DNA from: Candidatus Palauibacter rhopaloidicola
GTDB taxonomy: Bacteria; Gemmatimonadota; Gemmatimonadetes; Palauibacterales; Palauibacteraceae
Reading direction: 5' to 3'
Assembly (NCBI GenBank): GCA_026914155.1
Contig: JAPPGH010000054.1
Coordinates: forward strand, 1 to 64,000
Length of the DNA: 64,000 bases
Both the position numbers and the translations under genes were made by a program. Each line of letters opens with the position of its first letter. Position 1 is the stretch's first letter. Positions 28,976 to 37,167 of the stretch are shown here, one piece after another. The notes beneath the pieces are model-generated. The model ran no database searches. It was not told where the DNA came from and saw only the letters and a list, made by a program, of their open reading frames with translations.

Positions 28976-31045
28976 TCAGCGGAGGGCGGCGGCGACGTTG
29001 CCGCCGTCCACGGTCAGGATCGCGCCCGTCGTCGCGCGGGCGAGGGCAAGGGAAACGAACGCCCGGGCGACGTCCTCGGCCCGGACCTCGCGGCCGAGAA
29101 GGTTGCCGCGCAGGTAGGTGTCCTCGCTGACGCCGCGGGCTTCGGAGCGGGAGGCGATCATCTCGTCGGTGAGCACGCCGCTCCGGATGCGGTCGGCGTT
29201 GACCCCGTTCGACCGGATGCCCTCCCACCCGTGCTCGATGGCGTACTGGCGCACGAGCCCGAGGGTCGCCGCCTTCGGCAGTCCGTAGGGGCCGAAGTCG
29301 GGACCCGGGTTGACGGCCTGCTTGGAGACGTTGAAGAGGAGGCAGCCGCCCGTCCCCTGGGCGCGCATCGTGCGCACGGCCAAGCGCGTGACGCGCTGGT
29401 GGGCGAAGAAGTTCAGCTCGAAGCTCTCCCGCAGCACGTCGTCGGTCACGTCGGCCATGGGGCCGCGCCAGGCCGCCCCGGCGTTCGAGACGAGGATGTC
29501 GACGCCCCCGAAGCGGGCGGCGACGACGCCGAACGCGCGGTCGACGGACGCGTCGTCCGTCACGTCGCATGGGACGGCGAGCCCCGCTCCGGCCTCACCG
29601 GCGGCGTCGAGCGAGGGGCCCGGGAGGTCGAAGAGGGCGACCTCCGCGCCGGCGGCCCGGAACGCGGCGGCGGTGGCCCGGCCGATCGCCCCCGCGCCGC
29701 CCGTGACGACCACGACGTGGCGGGCCAGCGTCTTCTCCTTCGCGCCGGCCAGTTTCGCCTGTTCGAGCGACCAGTACTCGATGTCGAAGAGTTCGGCCTC
29801 GGTGATGCTCTCGAAGCGGTCCATGCTCTCCGCGTCCGCGATGACGTCGACCGTGGTCTCGGCGAGGTCGGCCGCCGCGGCCGCCGCCCGGGCGTCGCGA
29901 CCGCTCGCGAAGAGGCCTACGCCCGGCACCAGGACCACGCGCGGACTCGGGTCGAGCATGCGCTTCGTCCCGCCGTAGCGCGGGTTGTGGCGCTCGAAGT
30001 AGGCCGCGTAGGCCTCCCGGTAGGCATCCACCGCGGCTCGCGCCTCCGCGGTCCAGGCGGTCAGGTCGCCGGCGGGCGGCGCGGAGAGCACGACGGGTAG
30101 CGGCTTCGTGCGAATCGCGTGGTCGGGCGTGACCGTGCCGACCTGGCTGTAGCGCGACACCTCCGAGCCGCCGACGTAGGCGAGTATGGCCGGGCTTGTG
30201 CGGTGTTCCAGAATGAAGCGCTCGAACGCAGCCGTCTCACCCTCATTCGCCTCGCCGCCCCGCCGGTTCGCCAGCATGCCGCGGATGGCGGGGGCCACCT
30301 CGCTCGCGGAAGCGCCCGCGCCAGGTGTCGCAGCGGCGGTGAACACGGTCCGGCGCCCGCCCGCGATGCGCGCTTCGGCGAGGCTGACGAACTCGATCAT
30401 GAGCTCGTACGCCTCGTGCGCCGTGTCCCCGAAGGTGAACAGCCCGTGCTTGAGGAGGACGAGCCCTTCCGCCTCCGGGTGGGCGTCGGCCGCCGCCTTC
30501 GCCGCCTTCGCGAGATCAAAGCCCGGCATGATGTAGGGCACGATCGCGGCGCGGTCGCCGTAGACCTCGCGGCAGATCTCTTCGCCGTGCGGCTGGTCCG
30601 TGAGAACGAGCGCCGCGTTCGCATGCGTGTGGTCGATGAACGTGCGCGGCACCCACGCGTGCAGGAGCGTCTCCACCGAGGGGTTCGGCGCCTTCGAGTC
30701 GAGCAGGTTGCGACGCTGCAGGTTCACCATGTCCTCGTCGGACAGCGCGTCGATCTCCGCCAGCCCCAGAAGCGGATCGAGTTGCACCGCCGGGAGGCCG
30801 GGCGGCTCGATCGTCCCCATGTCCCAGCCGCTCCCCTTCACGTACAGCACGTCCAGGTCGGCCCCGGTCACGTCGCGCGCGCGGCCCTTGACCGACGTGT
30901 TGCCGCCGCCGTGCATCACGAGTCGCGGCTCGGCACCCAGGAGGCGGGTCGTGTACACCCGCAGCGCGAGATCCTCGCCGATGCCGTCGGCGGCGTACCG
31001 TTCGACGAGTTCCGCGGCCTCGCGGTCGCTCCACGCGCTTTTCAT
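28976..31045 (-). CDS. Bifunctional class II aldolase / short-chain dehydrogenase
   Basis: A 689-aa fusion from ATG 31045. Residues ~1-400 are a class II aldolase (MHGGGNTSVKG, metal-binding FIDHTHANAALVLTD). Residues ~430-689 are a Rossmann short-chain dehydrogenase (VVVTGGAGAIGRATAAAF, LLFNVSKQ, PYGLPKAATLGL with YxxxK-type order). This fusion is known in L-rhamnose catabolism, where it cleaves rhamnulose-1-phosphate and oxidises lactaldehyde. No rhamnose genes are adjacent, so the sugar is an inference. Confidence 0.9.
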   Translation of the reverse strand: MKSAWSDREAAELVERYAADGIGEDLALRVYTTRLLGAEPRLVMHGGGNTSVKGRARDVTGADLDVLYVKGSGWDMGTIEPPGLPAVQLDPLLGLAEIDALSDEDMVNLQRRNLLDSKAPNPSVETLLHAWVPRTFIDHTHANAALVLTDQPHGEEICREVYGDRAAIVPYIMPGFDLAKAAKAAADAHPEAEGLVLLKHGLFTFGDTAHEAYELMIEFVSLAEARIAGGRRTVFTAAATPGAGASASEVAPAIRGMLANRRGGEANEGETAAFERFILEHRTSPAILAYVGGSEVSRYSQVGTVTPDHAIRTKPLPVVLSAPPAGDLTAWTAEARAAVDAYREAYAAYFERHNPRYGGTKRMLDPSPRVVLVPGVGLFASGRDARAAAAAADLAETTVDVIADAESMDRFESITEAELFDIEYWSLEQAKLAGAKEKTLARHVVVVTGGAGAIGRATAAAFRAAGAEVALFDLPGPSLDAAGEAGAGLAVPCDVTDDASVDRAFGVVAARFGGVDILVSNAGAAWRGPMADVTDDVLRESFELNFFAHQRVTRLAVRTMRAQGTGGCLLFNVSKQAVNPGPDFGPYGLPKAATLGLVRQYAIEHGWEGIRSNGVNADRIRSGVLTDEMIASRSEARGVSEDTYLRGNLLGREVRAEDVARAFVSLALARATTGAILTVDGGNVAAALR

Positions 31046-31129
31046 CTCATACTCCCCTCGTCGAACCCTGCCTGACGGCCGGCGAAGACGGTACCGACCT
31101 CGCGGCAAGGCGTCCAGCGCCGGAGACGG

Positions 31130-31516
31130 TCACCAGAGTACGGGAGCGGGATACGAGGAGATCGCCTCGTCGGGCGTAACGATCGTCAATCCGTTCACGA
31201 TCGCCTGCGAGACGAGACCGCGGTCGAAGGGGTCCGCATGAAGGGTCGGCAGGAGGACTTCGTGGGCCGCCGCTGCCTCATCGAAGGGGAGCGGTTCGAG
31301 TTCCAGCCACTCGCGCCGGCTCGAGACGTAGCGAACGGGCGACTCCGGGAGCGGCAACCGTCCGAGACGGTGCTTGATCGCCACTTCCCAGGCCGAGAGC
31401 GCGCTCAGGTACACCGTGTTGCCCGGATCCCGGCACGCCGCCTCCGCGGCCCGCGAAAGCCGGGAGTCCGCCGCCGCCAGCCACAGGAACGTACACGTGT
31501 CGACGAGCAGCCTCAC
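31130..31516 (-). CDS. vapC: PIN-domain toxin (VapC type)
   Basis: A 128-aa PIN ribonuclease with acidic motifs in LLVDTCTFLWLAAADSRL, LSALSAWEVAIKHRLG and DPFDRGLVSQAIVNGLTIVT. It overlaps the antitoxin gene by 4 nt (ATGA). It is of the PIN subgroup with a WEVAIK motif, different from the two other PIN toxins in the window. Confidence 0.92.
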   Translation of the reverse strand: MRLLVDTCTFLWLAAADSRLSRAAEAACRDPGNTVYLSALSAWEVAIKHRLGRLPLPESPVRYVSSRREWLELEPLPFDEAAAAHEVLLPTLHADPFDRGLVSQAIVNGLTIVTPDEAISSYPAPVLW

Positions 31517-31761
31517 GGCTCGCCGGCGTCACCGTGGAAGGCCCGCAGGACGGGTTCCGGCAGGGGCTCGAAGAAGCTCTCCGGCACCTTCATGCCGCGG
31601 TCGATGCCGATCGGGCGTTCCCGGACCGGTGTCGAGGGGAGGGGGCGGATCTCCGCGATGGGCACGTTGCGCCGGCACAGCGTGACCGTCTCGCCGCGCT
31701 CCACGCGGGCGAGATACCGAGCCAGGTCGGCCCGAGCTTCGGCGATGTTGACCCTAATCAT
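31513..31761 (-). CDS. Phd-family antitoxin
   Basis: An 82-aa protein from ATG 31761: MIRVNIAEARADLARYLARV, then GETVTLCRRNVPIAEIRPLP, the Phd/YefM DNA-binding fold. Earlier in-frame starts (31779) would put the operator-like repeats inside the gene, so 31761 is preferred. It precedes and overlaps its PIN toxin. Confidence 0.88.
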   Translation of the reverse strand: MIRVNIAEARADLARYLARVERGETVTLCRRNVPIAEIRPLPSTPVRERPIGIDRGMKVPESFFEPLPEPVLRAFHGDAGEP

Positions 31762-31796
31762 GTACAGAAACATATACAACTACCTGTACAGATTCA
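31761..31796. promoter_or_regulatory. Phased TGTACA/TATACA repeats upstream of the antitoxin
   Basis: Hexamers TGTACA (31761), TATACA (31773) and TGTACA (31785) recur at exactly 12-nt spacing at and upstream of the antitoxin start. They are most likely the autoregulatory operator of the pair. Confidence 0.6.
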
Positions 31797-31854
31797 AGAC
31801 CCCTCGGCCTCCGGCTACCGGTCGGGCCCCGAAGCTGCCCGCGGGGCCCCGACG

Positions 31855-33909
31855 CTATCCGCCGGCCGTGGTGACGGCCTCTTTCTTGTCCGGGTGGACG
31901 GGGGACGTCTCCCACTCGTACTCCTCGCCCAGGACCCAGCGGTAGTACCAGTCCAGTTCGACGTTCGCCTTGAACAGGCGCTGCTGCAGCTCGACCCAGC
32001 CGTGTCCCTGCTCGGGCGCCACGTAGAGGTGGGTCGGGACGCCGTTGTGCTTCAGCCCCTGGTACAGTTCGACGGACTGCGGCATCGGTACGCGCTCGTC
32101 GTTCTCCCCGACGAGCACGAGCGTCGGGGTCACGACCTTGTGGAGGTCGAAGAGCGGCGAGTCGGCCATGTACTGCTCGATCGGGGCGTCCTCGGACCAG
32201 GGCGTGCCCCCGAACCACGGCGTGCGGTAGATGCGGACGTCGGATTGCGCGTACATCGACATCCAGTTCACGGCCCCCGCGCCCGAGGACGCGGCTTTGA
32301 AGCGGTCCGTGTACGTGATGATCTTGTTCGTCATGTGGCCGCCGGCGCTCCAGCCCATCTTCGCCATGCGGTCGCCGTCCACGAGTCCGCGCTCGACGAG
32401 ATGGTCCACTCCGGCCATCACGTCCTTGTGGGCCTGGTCGAAGTAGTTGCCGATCATGTTGCGCAGGAAGTCGTCGCCGTACCCGGTGGACCCGCGATAG
32501 TTGGGCTTGAAGACGAACCAGCCGCGGGCGGCGAGCACGGTTTCGTAGTTGCTCGAGCGCGCGAAGCGGAACTTGTCGGAGGACGGCGGACCTCCGTGCG
32601 TCTGCACGACGAGCGGGTACCGCTCGCCCTCCTGGTAGTCGATGGGATAGAAGATGAGACCCTCCACCTCGACGCCGTCGTCGCCCGCATACTGCACGGC
32701 CTCCATGCGCGGAAGGAGGAACTCTTCGGCCAGGTAGTCGAAGAGATGGGTGACCTGTCGTGGCTGCCCCGCTCCCGCGTCCGCCCACAGGTCCCCGGCG
32801 TTGGTCGCACTGCTGACGGAAAAGAGGTGCGTGCCGGATGACGGATGGTAATCCCAGGCGCCGACCGAGTGGTCCCCCTCGGTGACGGCTTCGGCCCGCC
32901 CCGCATCCGAGGCGTCGGCGGGCACGCGGTAGATCTGCTGGCGAACCCCCGTGTTGGCGCGGAAGTAGATCGAGCGGCCGTCTCGCGACCACACGGCGGC
33001 GTTCACGTCGAAGCTCCCGCCGGGCACCACCGAGACGGGGTCGCCGCCATCGGTCGGGACGACGAACAGGCGCTGGTTGAAGTAGAAGTCGCTCAGTTCG
33101 TCGTTCGTATTCGCGACGAAGAGCGCGTGGCCGTTATCCGGTGAAAGGGCTGCGCCGACCTCGCCCACGTGATTGTCGGTGATCCGGCGGGCGCCGGTCC
33201 CGTCGGGGCCCATCACCCACAGTTCGGAGTTGAGCAGGTCGTCGAAGAGGGCGGTGGGCGCCAACTGCACGAGGAGGAGCGTGCCGTCGCGCGAGATCGA
33301 ATACCCCCGGACCATCAGGCCGGCCTCCGTCACGCGTTCCGCCGCCCCGCCCTCGCTCGAAACCCGCCACAGTCCGGTCGGGAGCTTGTCCTCTTCATAG
33401 CGAAACACGTTGTCGTTGACCGCTTCGCGCGCCTTCTCGGCTTCGGACTTCTCGTCGACCGCCATGAAGTAGATCCAGGCGCCATCGCCGGACCACGAAA
33501 TCGAACCCACGGGCGTCGGGTGTTCGCTCACGGCGCCGGCCTCGCCGCCGCGGGTCGGCATCGTGAACACCTGGCTGTGCTCTGTGTCGTGCCGGTTCGC
33601 GACGAAGGCGATGCGCGAGCCGTCGGGCGACCAGCGCGGACTCGATTCGCCGCCCTCGCCGTTCGTCATGCGCGTCGTGCCGGAGCCGTCCATCGCGACG
33701 CGCCAGATGTGGGAAACCGTGCCGTTGGCTTCCCAGTCGGTGTCCGTCCTCACGTACAGCACCTCCGACCCGTCGGGCGATATCCGGGGATCGGCGAGGC
33801 CGGGGATGTCGATGAGGTCCACGATCGTCATCGCGCGGCGCTGGCCGGAGGCGGGGGCGGCGGAGACGAGAACTGCGAGGATTCCGAGTCCGAGGATGCG
33901 GCGAGACAT
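31855..33909 (-). CDS. Secreted S9-family peptidase, dipeptidyl-peptidase/acylaminoacyl-peptidase-like
   Basis: A 684-aa protein from ATG 33909 with signal peptide LGLGILAVLVSAAPASGQ. An N-terminal propeller has WD40-like TolB-type blades (PRWSPDGSRIAFVANR, ISWSGDGAWIYFM). The C-terminal hydrolase has VVQTHGGPPSS, nucleophile GWSAGGH, acid in LVGENDERVPM and His in PEQGHGW. It is shorter than the S9 protein at 16758 and lacks its acidic insert. It is probably an extracellular peptidase. Confidence 0.93.
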   Translation of the reverse strand: MSRRILGLGILAVLVSAAPASGQRRAMTIVDLIDIPGLADPRISPDGSEVLYVRTDTDWEANGTVSHIWRVAMDGSGTTRMTNGEGGESSPRWSPDGSRIAFVANRHDTEHSQVFTMPTRGGEAGAVSEHPTPVGSISWSGDGAWIYFMAVDEKSEAEKAREAVNDNVFRYEEDKLPTGLWRVSSEGGAAERVTEAGLMVRGYSISRDGTLLLVQLAPTALFDDLLNSELWVMGPDGTGARRITDNHVGEVGAALSPDNGHALFVANTNDELSDFYFNQRLFVVPTDGGDPVSVVPGGSFDVNAAVWSRDGRSIYFRANTGVRQQIYRVPADASDAGRAEAVTEGDHSVGAWDYHPSSGTHLFSVSSATNAGDLWADAGAGQPRQVTHLFDYLAEEFLLPRMEAVQYAGDDGVEVEGLIFYPIDYQEGERYPLVVQTHGGPPSSDKFRFARSSNYETVLAARGWFVFKPNYRGSTGYGDDFLRNMIGNYFDQAHKDVMAGVDHLVERGLVDGDRMAKMGWSAGGHMTNKIITYTDRFKAASSGAGAVNWMSMYAQSDVRIYRTPWFGGTPWSEDAPIEQYMADSPLFDLHKVVTPTLVLVGENDERVPMPQSVELYQGLKHNGVPTHLYVAPEQGHGWVELQQRLFKANVELDWYYRWVLGEEYEWETSPVHPDKKEAVTTAGG

Positions 33910-34010
33910 GGCAGACTCCTGCGGTTGGCGGTGGCCCGTCGCGGTCCATCGATGTTGGTGGGCTCGTCCCCGGGGGACAAGAGCCCGACGCGGGGCTCCT
34001 GCACGGACCG

Positions 34011-35108
34011 CTAGGTCGTGGCGTCGCGGAGGGCGGCGAGGTGTTCGTCCGTGAGGCCGTCCATCTCGAACGTCGAGACGCCGGCGGCGCCCGCCTCGCG
34101 CGCGGTCGCGACAGCCTCCGCCAGCGCAGGAGGATCGAGCGCGGGCAGGTAGAGTCCGGCGTTCAGCGGCGGGGCGTCGCGCGCGCCCGCCGTGGAGGCC
34201 GCCGCCTCGAGGGCCGCGATGCCCTCGCGGACGCCCTCGCCGATCCACGGGATGTCCTCGAGGTAGAAGCTCTGGTAGAGCATCGGGAAGAAGCGGTCGA
34301 GGGGCCACCGGTCCCAGTCCTGGCGGACCAGCGTGCGGGCGATGGAAGGGGTCGGGAAGACGGCGGCGGTGATGGGCTTCCCGTGCTCGTGGGCGGCCGC
34401 GGCGAGTTCGCGCACGGCGCCCGTCACGGAGTCCCACCGGAAGCGGCGCCAGGCCTCGTCGGCGGGCGGGCCGGGGATCTCCAGCGGATCCCGCCCGTCC
34501 AGGGCGCGAAACTGCTCGCGGCAGACGTCGCAGTAGCAGAAGTCGAACTCGGGGTGCTCGACATCCTGTACGAGGTCATAGGTCTCCCAGAGCGCGCGGG
34601 GGAGGATGACGTCGCAGTGGCGCACGTAGTCGAGGTGGACGCCGTCCACCGCCGGGTGGGCGGCGAGATCCGCGATGCGTCCGCGCAGGTATTCGCGCAC
34701 GGGGCCGCGCGAAGGGCAGACCCACTTGTAGTACCCGACGTAGGGGGGATGATCGAGCGAACTCTCCAGGTTGCGGCTCACCGTGAACCACTCCGGATGG
34801 TTCTCCTGCACCCACGCGTCACCGTTGCGGTTCATCGTCCAGAACCAGCGGTGATACTCGAGTCCCTCCGCGTGGGCCGCTCCCGAAACCAGGTCGATAT
34901 CGCCGCCCCCCACGAGGACCGCGTGGAAGCCGGCCTCGCGCAGCCGGGCGAACCGTTCGCGCCAGGCGGCGTCGTCGCGGTCGCGGTCCCCGTGCACCCA
35001 CGTCCACAGGGTGAACGACGCTTCCGGATCGGGCGGGAACGCGCAGGCGGGGAGCGCCGCCCCCAGCGCCGCCGCGCCGCCGGCCCGGACGAACTCCCGG
35101 CGCCTCAC
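34011..35108 (-). CDS. Tat-exported glycosidase-like lipoprotein (TIM-barrel family)
   Basis: A 365-aa protein from GTG 35108, N-terminus RRREFVRAGG (twin-arginine pattern) and a Cys at ~22 preceded by LPA, suggesting a Tat lipoprotein. The body resembles putative family-10-like glycosyl hydrolases: FHAVLVGGGDIDLV, EYHRWFWTMNRNGD, DGVHLDYVRHCDV and PLDRFFPMLYQSFY. A CYCDVC cluster is notable. It overlaps the CBM9-like gene by 4 nt (GTGA), so the two proteins are made together. Confidence 0.75.
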   Translation of the reverse strand: MRRREFVRAGGAAALGAALPACAFPPDPEASFTLWTWVHGDRDRDDAAWRERFARLREAGFHAVLVGGGDIDLVSGAAHAEGLEYHRWFWTMNRNGDAWVQENHPEWFTVSRNLESSLDHPPYVGYYKWVCPSRGPVREYLRGRIADLAAHPAVDGVHLDYVRHCDVILPRALWETYDLVQDVEHPEFDFCYCDVCREQFRALDGRDPLEIPGPPADEAWRRFRWDSVTGAVRELAAAAHEHGKPITAAVFPTPSIARTLVRQDWDRWPLDRFFPMLYQSFYLEDIPWIGEGVREGIAALEAAASTAGARDAPPLNAGLYLPALDPPALAEAVATAREAGAAGVSTFEMDGLTDEHLAALRDATT

Positions 35109-35971
35109 GGGGACCCGTCGCGGCCGGCGACGAAGCGCACGACGCCCCACCTCTCGGGTATGTGCATGTCGATCTCCCCCTGCGGGGACCACACCCAGTT
35201 GTCTTCGGGATGGTCGCTCCAGTCCGCGGGCTCCCGCAACTTCCGGTATTCTCCGTCCGCGACCCTGAGCGGCCACTGTACGCGGGAGAAGTTCACGCGC
35301 CAGACGTCGCCGGGGCGCGGGGGCGCGACCGCCGCGTCCGCGGGGGCGCCGGGGGGGCGCAGCGCCGACCAGGGAATCGCGATCTCGACCGACCAGCCGG
35401 TGTCTTCGTCGGAGGGGTCGTTGAGCGTGCCGTCGAGACGCACCGCGGTGCGCAGGCCCTCGATGTCCCAGGCGATGTCCGCGCTTCCCTTTCGGCGGTA
35501 CGGCTTGTCGAGGAAGAGGTCGAACTCGGTCCCGAGCGCGTTGATCTCGAGTTCGTAGTAGGCGAGACCGTCGCCGTCCGGGTCGAGGAAGACCTCGAAG
35601 TCGTGTTCCCGGTAGAGGATGGCGTCGCGGTCGGCCAGCGTCGCCCAGAGGTGCGGCTCCTCGAGTTCGGCGCCCACGTAGAGGAAGCGTGCATCCCAGA
35701 GGAGTTTCGCGCGCGTCCCGAGGTGGGGTTCGGGCCAGCCCTCGCCCCGGATGTCGACGAAGGGCTCCGTCCACGGCGCCGCGCGCCAGGCCGCGTCATC
35801 GAGCGAGCCGTCGATCGCGGGCGGAGAGACGGCGGGTGGCGCGTGGTATTCGCGCACCGCGGCCGGCGTCTGGCCCGCCGCGGGCGCGACCGACAGCATC
35901 CCCGCCGCGGCGAGCGCGGCCAGGAGAACTCGCGACGGGTCCGCGCGAAGCAAGCCGGCCGGGTTTGCCAC
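35105..35971 (-). CDS. Secreted CBM9-like carbohydrate-binding protein
   Basis: A 288-aa protein with signal segment RVLLAALAAAGMLSVAPAAG. The rest is a CBM9/DOMON-like beta sandwich: PPAIDGSLDDAAWRAAPWTE, KLLWDARFLYVGAELEEPHL, DFEVFLDPDGDGLAYYELEI. It is translationally coupled to the glycosidase-like protein downstream, which fits a role in binding its sugar polymer. Confidence 0.85.
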   Translation of the reverse strand: MANPAGLLRADPSRVLLAALAAAGMLSVAPAAGQTPAAVREYHAPPAVSPPAIDGSLDDAAWRAAPWTEPFVDIRGEGWPEPHLGTRAKLLWDARFLYVGAELEEPHLWATLADRDAILYREHDFEVFLDPDGDGLAYYELEINALGTEFDLFLDKPYRRKGSADIAWDIEGLRTAVRLDGTLNDPSDEDTGWSVEIAIPWSALRPPGAPADAAVAPPRPGDVWRVNFSRVQWPLRVADGEYRKLREPADWSDHPEDNWVWSPQGEIDMHIPERWGVVRFVAGRDGSP

Positions 35972-35977
35972 GGGCCG

Positions 35978-36463
35978 CTATTCCCCTACGGAGGGGAAGA
36001 CCTGGAAGATCCCGCTCGTCGCCGGAGTGTCGACCGCGAGGTTCCCTTCCGCATCCAGCAGCCACACGTTCACGCGATACCACCCCTGGAACGAGAAGAA
36101 CGGGAGCGTCACGGTTTCCCGCGTCGAGTCGCCGGGTCCGAGTTCGACCATGCGCTCGACGATGTCGGCGCGCGTGGCGCCGCGGCCGCAGTGGAGCGTG
36201 GGGTTGTAGAACGCCTCGAATTCCACTTCGAGGTTGGTCACCCCCACGGGCTTGGTCCCGCACGAGTCCTTGAAGATTCGAGCGCCGGACACGTTGCGCG
36301 TGGTGACGGTGATCGACTCCCTGGGTTCGTATTCGGGCCGGTCCACGCAGACCTCGAGGCCGTGCTGCGTCGCGCAGAGCGAACCCACGGGGCCCGTGGC
36401 GTCCTCGCCGCACGACAGCGCGAGGAGGGCGGCCGGAATGGATATGAGCAACCTGCGCGACAT
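35978..36463 (-). CDS. Small lipoprotein, twin A
   Basis: A 161-aa protein with lipobox LALSC (Cys18). The mature domain is an Ig-like beta sandwich with two disulfide-type Cys pairs and a WYRVNVWLLDAEG strand near the end. It is closely similar to the next gene (shared CVDRPEY, TTRNVS, IFKD, VERMV, DTPATSG). Function unknown. It could be an intracellular proteinase inhibitor BsuPI-like fold, judged only from strand pattern. Confidence 0.7.
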   Translation of the reverse strand: MSRRLLISIPAALLALSCGEDATGPVGSLCATQHGLEVCVDRPEYEPRESITVTTRNVSGARIFKDSCGTKPVGVTNLEVEFEAFYNPTLHCGRGATRADIVERMVELGPGDSTRETVTLPFFSFQGWYRVNVWLLDAEGNLAVDTPATSGIFQVFPSVGE

Positions 36464-36495
36464 CTTCGGTCTCCGGAGGTTCAGGGGTTCGTGGT

Positions 36496-36981
36496 TCAGT
36501 TGTTGGCTCCCGGGAAGATGACGAAGACGCCGCTCGTCGCCGGCGTGTCGAAGGCCGGCTCGCCGTCCGGCGTCAGCAGCCACACCGTCACGCGAAAGAA
36601 GTCCTGCGGAGAGTAGCCCAACCGCAGGATCTCCGTGGTCGATGCTCCCGGTTCGAGTCTCACCATGCGCTCCACGATGACGGATCGCGTGACCCCCGGG
36701 CCGCAGTGCCGCCGCGGATTGTAGGCCGGCCTGAAATCCTCCTCGGAGTCCGGGGCGGGCAACGCGGTCGTAGCGCATGCATCCTTGAAGATAGGACCGT
36801 CGGACACGTTGCGCGTGGTGATGACGATGGCCTCGTTGGACCGGTACTCGGGCCGGTCCACGCACACCTCGGCCCCGTGCCGCGTGTCGCAGAGACTGCC
36901 CCGAGGCCCGGTCGCCTCCCCGCTGCAAGACAGGGTCGGCGCGATCGCCGCTGTCAGTATCACCAAGCCACGAAGTCTCAT
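36496..36981 (-). CDS. Small lipoprotein, twin B
   Basis: A 161-aa protein from ATG 36981, with lipobox TLSC (Cys19), and the same Ig-like domain as the downstream twin. Identical blocks (ATGP-GSLC, EVCVDRPEY, TTRNVS) show a recent tandem duplication. The two genes are 32 bp apart and transcribed together. Confidence 0.7.
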   Translation of the reverse strand: MRLRGLVILTAAIAPTLSCSGEATGPRGSLCDTRHGAEVCVDRPEYRSNEAIVITTRNVSDGPIFKDACATTALPAPDSEEDFRPAYNPRRHCGPGVTRSVIVERMVRLEPGASTTEILRLGYSPQDFFRVTVWLLTPDGEPAFDTPATSGVFVIFPGANN

Positions 36982-37167
36982 GGATCTCCCGCGCTTCCGA
37001 CGACGCAAAATCTAGTGTCACGTGCCGAAAATTCGCGAGCTTTCGGCCGAGGCTTCGATACAGGCGAAGTGTTGCCCGCCGGGGCGTCGCATCGGACTGT
37101 AGGGCGTTGCCGGGGAAAGCCCCGGGGGTCGCTTGGAGCTTCGCACAAGTCACGCGGAGTGGAACGT

